Shown: positions 18,262 through 26,800 of the stretch, piece by piece
Position numbering within the stretch: the stretch's first letter is position 1
Layout of the letters: the number at the start of each line of letters is the position of its first letter
Source of the DNA: Treponema sp.
GTDB lineage: Bacteria; Spirochaetota; Spirochaetia; Treponematales; Treponemataceae
Direction of reading: 5' to 3'
Length of the DNA: 58,554 nucleotides
Assembly: GCA_017469785.1 (NCBI GenBank)
Contig: JAFUFU010000043.1
Location: 1-58,554 of the forward strand
Made by a program: the position numbers and the translations under genes
The notes under the pieces: generated by a model
The model's input: the letters and a program-made list of their open reading frames with translations, nothing else
Told to the model about the DNA's origin: nothing
The model's database searches: none

Positions 18262-19026
18262 ATGTTAAAAAAGCGAATTATTGTCTGTCTGGATGTAAAG
18301 GATGGGCGCACTACAAAAGGCGTTAAGTTTCAGAATAATATCGACATCGGCGACCCGGTGGAGATGGCAAAAAAATACTACGAGCAGGGAGTTGACGAGC
18401 TGGTCTTTTACGACATCATGGCTTCGGCTCGCGGGCGGGGACCGATCCTCGATTTGATTTCCCGGGTGGCAGAGCAGGTTTTCATTCCTTTCTGCGTGGG
18501 CGGCGGAATCGGCTCCATCGAAGACATCCGCTCCACGATTCTTGCCGGTGCCGAAAAAATCTCCCTCAACTCTCAGGCTGTCAAAAATCCTGACCTTATC
18601 CGCGAGGGTGCGCGAATCTTCGGAAACCAGTGCATCGTTCTTGGCATGGATGCCGCAAAAGATTCCGAAATGCCATCAGGCTACAGGGTTTATATCAACG
18701 GAGGCCGGGTCAAAACTGACTTAGACGCCCTTGACTGGGCAAAAAAAGCCGTTTCTCTGGGAGCGGGCGAAATCGTACTTAACTCAATCGACGCTGACGG
18801 CGTTCGTCAGGGCTATGAGCTGAATGTCACCCGCATGATTGCCGAAAATGTGAGCGTTCCCGTAATCGCCTCTGGTGGCGGCGGAAAGCCTGAACACTTG
18901 GCAGATGTCTTAACAAGCGGAAAAGCTGACGCGGCCTTAATCGCCAGCATGGTTCACTCAATGGGCTACACCGTTGACGGAATCAAGGCCGATTTGAACA
19001 AATTAGGCGTTCCTGTGCGATTGTAA
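18262..19026 (+). CDS. hisF: Imidazole glycerol phosphate synthase cyclase subunit HisF
   Basis: 254 residues, (beta/alpha)8 barrel that converts PRFAR plus ammonia to imidazole glycerol phosphate and AICAR. The catalytic aspartates are in CLDVKDGR (about residue 11) and LGMDAAK (about 132). Phosphate-binding loops VGGGIGS and ASGGGGKPEH are present. It follows hisH after the MITE-like element and precedes the cupin gene by 9 bases. A histidine role is the simplest reading, but the absence of other his genes leaves room for an amidotransferase role in sugar modification. Confidence 0.93.
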   Translation: MLKKRIIVCLDVKDGRTTKGVKFQNNIDIGDPVEMAKKYYEQGVDELVFYDIMASARGRGPILDLISRVAEQVFIPFCVGGGIGSIEDIRSTILAGAEKISLNSQAVKNPDLIREGARIFGNQCIVLGMDAAKDSEMPSGYRVYINGGRVKTDLDALDWAKKAVSLGAGEIVLNSIDADGVRQGYELNVTRMIAENVSVPVIASGGGGKPEHLADVLTSGKADAALIASMVHSMGYTVDGIKADLNKLGVPVRL

Positions 19027-19035
19027 GGAGAAGTT

Positions 19036-19374
19036 ATGAAAAACGACAGATGGGTGTTCTACAAGGATGTTCAGGGGGAAAATGCCGGAAATGGCCTTAC
19101 TCGCCGGGTTCTTGCTTATAGTGACGATTTGATGTGCGTTGAAAATACTTTTGAAAAGGGAGCGGTCGGCTCTCTTCATCATCACCCCCACACGCAGATT
19201 ACATATATTGTCAGCGGGAAATTTGAATTTGAAATCGACGGTGTAAAGAAAATCGTCCAGCAGGGCGATACAATGCTCAAGACAAACGACGTCGTTCACG
19301 GCTGTGTCTGTCTGGAAGCTGGTGTTTTGCTCGATATCTTTAATCCATACCGGGCAGATTTTGTAAAAGACTGA
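19036..19374 (+). CDS. Small cupin protein, KdgF-like
   Basis: 112 residues forming one cupin barrel. The metal-binding motif is seen as HHHPHTQITYIVSG (about residues 51-64), with the second-motif histidine in NDVVHG (about 90). It resembles cupins of the KdgF type that handle unsaturated uronates from pectin, which would fit the pectinesterase later in the window; this is inference. AAGGAG lies upstream of the ATG. It is the last gene of the hisHF unit. Confidence 0.8.
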   Translation: MKNDRWVFYKDVQGENAGNGLTRRVLAYSDDLMCVENTFEKGAVGSLHHHPHTQITYIVSGKFEFEIDGVKKIVQQGDTMLKTNDVVHGCVCLEAGVLLDIFNPYRADFVKD

Positions 19375-19393
19375 TTTTTCGTAAGGACAGATA

Positions 19394-19443
19394 AAAATTG
19401 ACTCCCGCCGCAATAAGAGCAAGAGTCAATTTTAAGAGTCTTT
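19394..19443. terminator. Bidirectional terminator between cupin and helicase genes
   Basis: An 11-bp perfect stem, AAAATTGACTC (19394-19404) and GAGTCAATTTT (19433-19443), sits between two convergent genes. On the minus strand the stem runs into a T-rich tail, so it probably serves the helicase best. Confidence 0.7.
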
Positions 19444-19449
19444 TAAGAA

Positions 19450-21666
19450 TTAAAACTCATTCTTTTGTGAAGAGCGTCGATATGAAGAAGCTCCGCTTCT
19501 GTCAGTCTGAGCATGAGTTCTTCTTCCGAAGCCACGGTCATGGTCTCTGCCACCGAATCCACGGTCTCTGTCTCTGTCACGCTCACGGCCAAAACCGCCG
19601 CCGAATCCGCCTCGACCTCTTCCGCCACGGTCACGACCACCAAATCCACGGTCTCGCCCGCCAAAGTCATCGAAATCTCGGTCTCGTCCGCGTCCGCCGC
19701 CTGATTTTGAATCTACATGAACATGAGGAATTTTTCCGCTCTGTGACAAATCAAGAACTTTGTTTGCGCTTTCGATTGGAAGGCTGACAAGGGAAAAGTT
19801 CGTTGAGACATCAATGCGGTCAACGAGTTTTCCGGGAATGTTGAGCAAATCGCTGAAATAATCTGCGATTCCTCTTGCATTGTAGCCGTCCCGACGGCCA
19901 AGTTGGATGAAAAGCCGCTTCTGGTCGCCACGGTCTTCGCCACCTTCAAATCGGTCGCGTCTGCCACCCATGCCGCGTTCGCCACGTCTTCCGCCTCGGT
20001 CGCCGAACCAGTCTCCGCGGGGGCGAATCGGCGTGATGTCGCCATAGTGAGATTCGTCCAAAGATTTTCCGTAGTCAACGCTTAAAATGCCTGCCAGAAC
20101 GGCCTGTGCGTCCTGACCTTCGCAAAGCTCTGCCGCCATTTTTGTGTAGATTGCGTCCACAGATTTGAGTTCGGGAACAAAATCGTCATGCTTGTCCAAA
20201 TCTTCGCCCTCAACCTGAGCCTTTCCGCCGCCGATGTAGACAACGCCGTCTTTGACATCAGCAGGATCGCGCATGAGGCCAAGCTGAACTTTAAGGGTTT
20301 CCAACATTCGCTCCCGTTTGACTTCGAGAACTTTCTTGACGCTGGGGATTTCTTCTTCGTTAAGCTCGCCCTTTGCAGCCTTTCGCACAGAATTCTTGAG
20401 GAATTCCAGCTTGCGTCTCTCTTCCGGTCGCACGAATGTGATTGCCGTTCCGCTCGTTCCGGCTCGGCCTGTTCGTCCGATTCGGTGGATATATGTGGCT
20501 CCGTCATAAGGAAGAGAATAATTGATTACGTGAGAAAGTCCGTTGATGTCGATTCCGCGGGCAGCAACATCTGTCGCCACGAGAACACGGGTTTTTCGGC
20601 TTCGGAAGCGGGCAAGAATCTTTTCGCGCTGGCCCTGAGGAATGTCTCCGTGCAAGGCCGCAACGTCATAGCCCTTCTCGTCGAGAAGTCGGGTAACATT
20701 GTCAGCATCGTTCTTGGTTTGCGTGAAGACAAGACCGTAAAAATTCGGGCTCATATCAATGATACGTACCAGAGCCTCGATTTTGTCTCCCTCGCGGACG
20801 AACCAGTATTTCTGCTCGATAAGAAGCGGCTCTTCGACAAAGCCCTCCTCCTCACAAATTTCATAGTCACCCATGAACTGCTCGGCGATTCGCAAGATTG
20901 GCTTAGGCATGGTCGCACTGAAGAGAAGGATTCGAGCGTCCGGCTTGGCCTGCTCAAAAATGTGCTCGATGTCGTCGATAAAGCCCATGTCCAGCATTTC
21001 ATCGCCTTCATCGAGGATGAAATAGTCAATCTGGTCAAGAGAAAGAGTTCCGCGCTCCAAGTGATCCTGAATACGTCCTGGAGTTCCGACTACGATTTCA
21101 CAACCTCGCTTGAGGTCGCGAATCTGGTCACGGTAGCTAGCTCCGCCGTACAAAACTGTGGTTCTCGGATATTTTCCGCTGGTAAAAGTCTGGATTTCGT
21201 TACATGTCTGAATCGCAAGCTCTCGGGTCGGCTCCAAAATAAGGGCGCGAACGTGGTCGCTTTCTTCGTGAACCCGCTGAACGATTGGCAAGCCGAATGC
21301 GGCTGTTTTACCAGTGCCTGTTCGGGCCTTAGCGATGATGTTTGCGTCTCCGTTCAAAAGCCTCGGAATCGCCAGAACCTGAATTGGTGACGGATGCTTG
21401 AAGCCTTTCTTTTCGATGGCGGCAAGAACAGTCTCGTCAAGGCCTAAATCTGCGAAGGAAATCTCACCGTCGTCCTCCGACTCCTCATCGGAATCTTCTG
21501 AATCAGACTCATCGAAATCGCCTTCGTCATCGGAATAATCTTTTTCCAAATCGTCGGCAAACTGCTCAAGCTGAGATTTAGATTCTTCATTTGAAACTGC
21601 CTGATTCTCTGCAGAGACAGTTTCCCCAGTGGTGACGGTCTGACCGTCAAGTTCTTCATTTTCCAT
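19450..21666 (-). CDS. deaD: DEAD-box RNA helicase, CsdA/DeaD type
   Basis: 738 residues. A long acidic N-terminus (about 30-68) precedes the helicase core: ARTGTGKTAA (about 116), PTRELA, motif II DEGDEMLD (about 215), SATMP (about 246) and HRIGRTGRAG (about 397). A DbpA-like RNA-binding domain follows (about 583-655, LFIQLGRRDGYNARGI), then an Arg/Gly/Asp-rich tail. Motif II reads DEGD rather than DEAD. The order matches cold-shock helicases that act on ribosome assembly and mRNA decay. AGGGGA precedes the ATG. A terminator-like hairpin lies in its leader. Confidence 0.93.
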   Translation of the reverse strand: MENEELDGQTVTTGETVSAENQAVSNEESKSQLEQFADDLEKDYSDDEGDFDESDSEDSDEESEDDGEISFADLGLDETVLAAIEKKGFKHPSPIQVLAIPRLLNGDANIIAKARTGTGKTAAFGLPIVQRVHEESDHVRALILEPTRELAIQTCNEIQTFTSGKYPRTTVLYGGASYRDQIRDLKRGCEIVVGTPGRIQDHLERGTLSLDQIDYFILDEGDEMLDMGFIDDIEHIFEQAKPDARILLFSATMPKPILRIAEQFMGDYEICEEEGFVEEPLLIEQKYWFVREGDKIEALVRIIDMSPNFYGLVFTQTKNDADNVTRLLDEKGYDVAALHGDIPQGQREKILARFRSRKTRVLVATDVAARGIDINGLSHVINYSLPYDGATYIHRIGRTGRAGTSGTAITFVRPEERRKLEFLKNSVRKAAKGELNEEEIPSVKKVLEVKRERMLETLKVQLGLMRDPADVKDGVVYIGGGKAQVEGEDLDKHDDFVPELKSVDAIYTKMAAELCEGQDAQAVLAGILSVDYGKSLDESHYGDITPIRPRGDWFGDRGGRRGERGMGGRRDRFEGGEDRGDQKRLFIQLGRRDGYNARGIADYFSDLLNIPGKLVDRIDVSTNFSLVSLPIESANKVLDLSQSGKIPHVHVDSKSGGGRGRDRDFDDFGGRDRGFGGRDRGGRGRGGFGGGFGRERDRDRDRGFGGRDHDRGFGRRTHAQTDRSGASSYRRSSQKNEF

Positions 21667-21760
21667 TTGTGTCCCCTATGGCGTGTTTTGCCCTTGGGAA
21701 TCGCAAAATCTGTACTGTAGTTGGATTTTATATGCGAAATCAAAAGCGTAAACACGCAAG

Positions 21761-21787
21761 AAAAAAGTCGGAAGCCCTCTGCTTCCG
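21761..21787 (-). promoter_or_regulatory. Probable transcription attenuator in the helicase leader
   Basis: On the minus strand CGGAAGC-agagg-GCTTCCG is followed after two bases by TTTTTTC. It lies between the predicted start of transcription (about 21810) and the helicase ATG (21666). No gene reads into it from upstream, because carD is divergent. A classical terminator here can therefore only act on the helicase's own transcript. Confidence 0.65.
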
Positions 21788-21816
21788 CAAGAAATGTAGT
21801 AACAATATATCGGAAA

Positions 21817-21845
21817 TGTATAACAAATGCAAGCAAATTCTGCAA
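21817..21845 (-). promoter_or_regulatory. Promoter of the DEAD-box helicase
   Basis: On the minus strand TTGCAG (21845-21840), a 17-base spacer and TATACA (21822-21817). It predicts a leader of about 143 bases, unlike the leaderless genes in this window. Confidence 0.5.
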
Positions 21846-21865
21846 ATAGTGACATTCTTTTCTAT

Positions 21866-21893
21866 TTGCTTTATCAGATTTATATGTTATAAT
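21866..21893 (+). promoter_or_regulatory. Promoter of carD-ispD-ispF, leaderless type
   Basis: TTGCTT (21866-21871), a 16-base spacer and a perfect TATAAT (21888-21893). The carD ATG is 8 bases past the -10 box, so the mRNA has practically no leader. Confidence 0.65.
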
Positions 21894-21901
21894 AGAGAGA
21901 T

Positions 21902-22576
21902 ATGAGTGAAGAAACTATTGAATTCGCTGTCGATCAGCGAGTCGTGTACCCCAGCCAGGGCGTAGGTCAGGTCAAAGAGATTTTTGAAAAAAAAGTCGGT
22001 GAAAATACCGTCAAATACTACAAAATTTATCTCGAAGTTTCCGATATGGTTGTCATGATTCCGGTTGCAAACGCGCATATGATTGGAATCCGCCCTATAG
22101 TTTGCGCCGAAGACGCACAAAAGGCGCTTGAATTACTTGGTGAAGAAATCGAACCTGTCACATCTGACTGGAAGCTCCGTTATCAGATGAACTTGGATTT
22201 GCTCAAAAAAGGCAGCATTTTCGACATCGTAAGCATCGTCCGAACGCTTTATCACCGCTCAAAGGTCAAGGAACTGCCAATTCTGGAGCGCAAACTCTAC
22301 GACAATGCAAAAAAACTCCTTGAAGATGAGATTGCATTCGCCCTCAGCAAGCCATCAAAAGAAATCGAGGCTATGCTTCATGCAAAATTGGAACCGCTCG
22401 GAGCTCTTGTCACCAAAAAGCTTCCAATAATTGATGAAGACGAAGATGATGATGACGAATTTGCAGATGAAATAAACGATTCTGATTCAGACAACGAAGA
22501 TTCTGATGACGAAGAAGATTCAGATGAAGCAGATTCTAACGATGACATGGACGATGAAGGCGACGATGAAGAATAA
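21902..22576 (+). CDS. carD: CarD-family RNA polymerase-binding regulator with acidic tail
   Basis: 224 residues. The N-terminal CarD/TRCF-like domain (about 8-65) contains VVYPSQGVGQVKEI, which contacts the RNA polymerase beta subunit. The helical DNA-binding part follows (about 70-165). The last 50 residues are almost all Asp, Glu and Ser, which is unusual and may mimic DNA or modulate binding. First gene of carD-ispD-ispF. The ispD start lies inside its end (11-base overlap). No Shine-Dalgarno sequence is seen. Confidence 0.88.
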   Translation: MSEETIEFAVDQRVVYPSQGVGQVKEIFEKKVGENTVKYYKIYLEVSDMVVMIPVANAHMIGIRPIVCAEDAQKALELLGEEIEPVTSDWKLRYQMNLDLLKKGSIFDIVSIVRTLYHRSKVKELPILERKLYDNAKKLLEDEIAFALSKPSKEIEAMLHAKLEPLGALVTKKLPIIDEDEDDDDEFADEINDSDSDNEDSDDEEDSDEADSNDDMDDEGDDEE

Positions 22577-23333
22577 CGACGAAATCGCACTGATTCTTGT
22601 CGCAGCCGGCTCATCTTCACGAATTGGCTTTGACAAGACAGGTACAAAAATCAAAAAAGAATATCTTCCGATGAACGGCGGCACAGTTCTTTCAAATGCC
22701 GCAAAAGTGTTCCTCTCAACGCTTGACTTCACCACGGTTGTTGTCACCTACCCAATCGCTGACAACGCCGAAGCCATGCAGGAAAACGAGCAGAAGTCAA
22801 AGGATGCTCTCTTTTCTGATGATTTCGTAAAAAACTACAAGGCAAAATTCATTTTTGTTCCAGGTGGAAAGACTCGTCAGGAATCAGTCCTCGACGCACT
22901 CGAAGCCATCAATGAAAATTCTCCGGATTGCTCTCTCGTGTTCATTCATGACGGAGCGCGTCCCTTCCTTAAGTCCGAAACCGTGGAGATTACATACCGC
23001 GCCGCATCGGAATTCGGCGCGGCTGTTCCTGGTCTTCAGCCGACGGAGACTCAGAAAAAAATCGACGAAAACGGATTCATCGTGAAACATCTTGTACGCT
23101 CGAGTCTCACAGCCGTGCAGACTCCTCAAGTTTTCAAATTTGAACCGATTCTCGAAGCCCACAGACTTGCCGCTGAAAGCAAAAAAACTTTCACGGACGA
23201 TACAGAAATCTGGGACGAATACGTTGCTAAGCACCGTGATAAAAACGGCGAGCCTTATTTCCACGTAAAAGTCGTCATGGGTGATCCCGAAAACAAAAAA
23301 ATCACTTATCCCAAAGACATCGCCTCCCTGTAA
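22566..23333 (+). CDS. ispD: 2-C-methyl-D-erythritol 4-phosphate cytidylyltransferase IspD
   Basis: 255 residues. Joins CTP and MEP to give CDP-ME in the non-mevalonate isoprenoid pathway. LVAAGSSSRIG (about 10-20) is the CTP-binding loop, KKEYLPM the nearby lysine motif, and IHDGARPFL (about 128) the metal/CTP site; TDDTEIW lies near 215. The ATG at 22566 gives the family N-terminus and overlaps carD. ispF follows after 15 bases. Confidence 0.93.
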   Translation: MKNNDEIALILVAAGSSSRIGFDKTGTKIKKEYLPMNGGTVLSNAAKVFLSTLDFTTVVVTYPIADNAEAMQENEQKSKDALFSDDFVKNYKAKFIFVPGGKTRQESVLDALEAINENSPDCSLVFIHDGARPFLKSETVEITYRAASEFGAAVPGLQPTETQKKIDENGFIVKHLVRSSLTAVQTPQVFKFEPILEAHRLAAESKKTFTDDTEIWDEYVAKHRDKNGEPYFHVKVVMGDPENKKITYPKDIASL

Positions 23334-23348
23334 AAGGGGGCACGGACC

Positions 23349-23831
23349 TTGCCGCAAATGATTCGCGTTGGATTAGGATACGATAAACATGTTCTCACCG
23401 AAGGACGCAAGCTGATGCTCGGCGGTGTAGAGTTGCCCTTTGAAAAAGGCGAAGCCGGTCACTCTGACGGAGACGTGCTTCTCCATGCAATCACAGATGC
23501 CTTGCTCGGTGCGGCAGGTCTGGGGGATATTGGCTCATACTTTCCGCCGAATGAGCCTCAATGGAAGGACGCTGACTCGGCAGAGCTGTTAAAAACCTGC
23601 TGGAGCGACGTAAAAAGAGCCGGATGGTCTCTCGGAAATCTTGATTGCGTCATCGCCCTTGAAAAACCGAAATTCCTTCCCTACAGGACGCAAGTGCAGG
23701 AATCAATTGCCCGCATTCTCGGCGCAGAATCATCACAAATCTTCGTAAAAGCAAAGACCGGCGAAAAGCTCGGCGATGTGGGACAAGGTCGGGCCGTAGA
23801 AAGCTGGGCAGTCTGTCTTCTTGAAAAATAA
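23349..23831 (+). CDS. ispF: 2-C-methyl-D-erythritol 2,4-cyclodiphosphate synthase IspF
   Basis: 160 residues from TTG 23349, or 157 from ATG 23358. Cyclises CDP-ME2P. Metal ligands are visible in GYDKH (Asp and His), and HSDGDVLLHAITDALLGA and DIGSYFPP are family motifs. A GGGGG stretch lies 8 bases before the TTG and 17 before the ATG, which favours the TTG although the ATG gives the usual MIRVG start. ispE is not in this run. Confidence 0.93.
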   Translation: MPQMIRVGLGYDKHVLTEGRKLMLGGVELPFEKGEAGHSDGDVLLHAITDALLGAAGLGDIGSYFPPNEPQWKDADSAELLKTCWSDVKRAGWSLGNLDCVIALEKPKFLPYRTQVQESIARILGAESSQIFVKAKTGEKLGDVGQGRAVESWAVCLLEK

Positions 23832-23897
23832 ATCCAGCCCCATCTCCCCTGCAAATTAATTCGGCAAAATGCCTTGTGAATTACGCATTGTTAAATG

Positions 23898-26800
23898 TTA
23901 AAGTCCCATGTCGATGACCATTTCGATTTCACCGACGCTTCGTTTAAGGCGTTTTGCGATTTCATCCACAGACCAGCCCATTCGCTTGAGAGTGATAATC
24001 GTTTCCTTGTCCTTTGGAGATAGACGGGAAGTTGAGCTGTAAGCGTTTGTCTCAGAAGCAGTTTCCTCAACCTCAGCACGGGTGATTTTTTCAAGCATGT
24101 CAAATTTGTCATTTATCTCTTTTGACAGATTGTTCAGACGGACTTCCGTATTAACAATGCCCTCTCTTGCGTGCTGAACCTGTTCAGTGCGTCTTTCGGT
24201 CTCTTCAAGAAGATTTTGCAGTGAAGTGATTTGCTCGACGGCATCGTTGATTTTACCGGAATTTTCGGTAATCTCGTCAATACGCGCCTGAATATTTGAA
24301 ATTGTCGTCGGCAGGTTGTCAGCCTGAGCCTGAATTTTATCGAGACGTGATTCCACACTTTTGAGATTGTCAAAGGTCTTGTCAACTTCTCCGGAAATCT
24401 GCTCAAGAACAGTCTGCTTTTTATCGAGACTGTCACAGCGGTTGGAGATTTTATCAAGAGACTCATGGAAACTCGTCAAAGTGAAGTGCAGGGTCTGAAG
24501 CTCAGAGTTTGTTGTCTGCAACTCATTGATTTTGTTCTCCATATTGGAGCTGAGTGAAACCAACTTGTTGAAATCCCGTTCCATTGAGTCAATCTGAGCC
24601 TTATCCGCATTGAATCTGGCCAACTTCTGATCGATATCGCCATTGATTTTCTGGATATTGGAGAACTGATTCTCAAGTTCATTGACAACAGACTGATAAT
24701 TTTCGATTCTGGAAAGCTCTCTCTTGATACCTTCGATTTGCTTTTCAAGACTGGCCTGCAATTCGTCAGCCTTTTGATAAATCTGCATCCTGGCTTCAAA
24801 AGTCTTAACCTGGCTGTCAATCTCGCTGAACCGGCTCTGCAATGCATCCGTGTTGTTGTTCAACTGCATGATTGCGGCGCCCTGCTGTTCTGAAAGCTTG
24901 TCCTTCATTTCCTTTATCTGGTCCTGAATTTCCTTGACGGCATTCTTTGAGTCCGAATTCTGTATGTTGATTCGATTCTGAGTCTCATTAAGGATTTTTT
25001 CATAGGCTTTCTGCTGGTCAGCGACAAGTTTTTCAGATTCATCCTTGAAGCGAGTAATAGAAGCCTGAACCATATCCTGCAGCTGTGAAATGTGAGCGGA
25101 GATTTCTTCCTGCTCGGAGTTCGCAGAACGCTTGAATTCCTCGAAATCACCATTGAATTTTGACTTTAACTCGGTCAGTGCCTGCTCCGCAGATTTATTG
25201 ATATTGTCGAATTTCGTGCTGTAAAGAGCCTTTGAATTCTCGAACTGAGTGTTCAGCTGTGCGCTCCATGCCCGGAATTCCCCGACCATTGCGTCAATAT
25301 TGGCCTTGTTAGCCTCGTTTTTGTTGAGCAGCTCTATTTCCAAATCACTGATTTTTGCCGCGCTGGCATCAATTGAGCCGTCCAAAAGCTCTTTAAGTCG
25401 CTCACCATATTTTTTGAGCGTTCCCTTGATATAGGAATCAGAGTTCGTTGTGGCCGCATCCAAATCTGCACGATTCTTTTCGCGGAAATCATGCATTTTC
25501 TGCTCGACTTCGATAATCTGAGCCTGGAGATTATTGTTCGTATCCTTGATGAGGGCGTCGTAACGCTCAAGGGTCTCCCGAGTTTTTTCCTGCAATGAAG
25601 ACGTGTGGGCGCGCAAGTCCTCAACATATTTTGCCTCAATCTGCCGGCGTTTTTCTTCCTCGTCAGCCTGCAAAAGCGACATTTTAGAATCGAAATTCTC
25701 ACGCCATGAATCAATATTCGAATCAATTTCCTCGCTTCGGCGGCGCAAATCATCGCCATATTTCTTCTCGAAGGCGGCAAGAGCCTCGCTGACATTCGTG
25801 CTGGCTGATTCTTCAAGAACTTTGAGGGCCTTTTCAAGCTCTGCAAGGCGGCCTTCCGCGATTTCAGAATCCTGCTTTATCGCATCCTGGAACTGATTAT
25901 GGCGGACTGCCTGCTCTTCGGTGAATTTGTTGAATTCAGCGAGAACCTTTTCCTGAGTCTTGTAAAGTTCCTGCTTGAGCTGCTCTTCAAGGTCGTCAAC
26001 ATCGGCGCCAGTCTGCTCCAGCTTGTCAAAGCGATGTTGCATTTCCTGCTGATAAGCCTCCAGCTGCCTGTCAACGGCACTGAAAAGCTCGGATTTTTTG
26101 GTATCATATGTGCCTGCGATGTTTTCAAGCATATCCTTGAGCATTTCATTGATTGACTTAATCTGCTGGTCAGACTGTAATTTGAAAGCATTAAGCTGCT
26201 CTGTTGCCATGGAAACAGTTTTTGTAATGGTGGCGGCAGCTTCAGATGCACCTTCCGTGGATTCCTCAAGGTTCCGTTTGACTTCGCTCAGCGTTGACTC
26301 AACTTTCTCGTTTGCGCCGTTTACGCGGCTATCAACACTTGTCTCAAGGGCAGAAATACGGGACTCAACCTCGTTTTCAAGTTTTTCGACTTTTGTGATG
26401 ACATCGTTCTGCAAAGATGAAACCTTGCCCGTTACATTGTTTTCAAGAGATGTAACGGTCTCAACAACGTTTTCCTGCAGGGAAGTGACTTTTTCCGATA
26501 CGTTATCCTGCAAGTTCGTGACTTTTGAATCAACCTGCTCCTGCAAATCACTTACAATCTGCTGGACACCATCCTGCATTGATGATACGCGGGTGTCGAC
26601 CGCATTCTGCAATCCTGTTACCTGCTCTACAACATTCTGCTGAATTTCAGAAACTTTTCCGTTTACAGCGTCAAGCAGCTGCTGCATTTTTTCGTTCACG
26701 CCTTCATCGAGTTTCGAGACATTTGAATTTACTTCTTCATCCAAGGCAGCGACTTTTCGTGCTACACCGTCTACAATTACAGTAACTTTTGATTCTACTA

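Noticed and set aside
20188..21390. 400-residue open frame antisense to the DEAD-box helicase
   Set aside because: It lies wholly within the helicase gene, which has all its motifs, and it has no domain or ribosome site of its own. It arises from codon bias.
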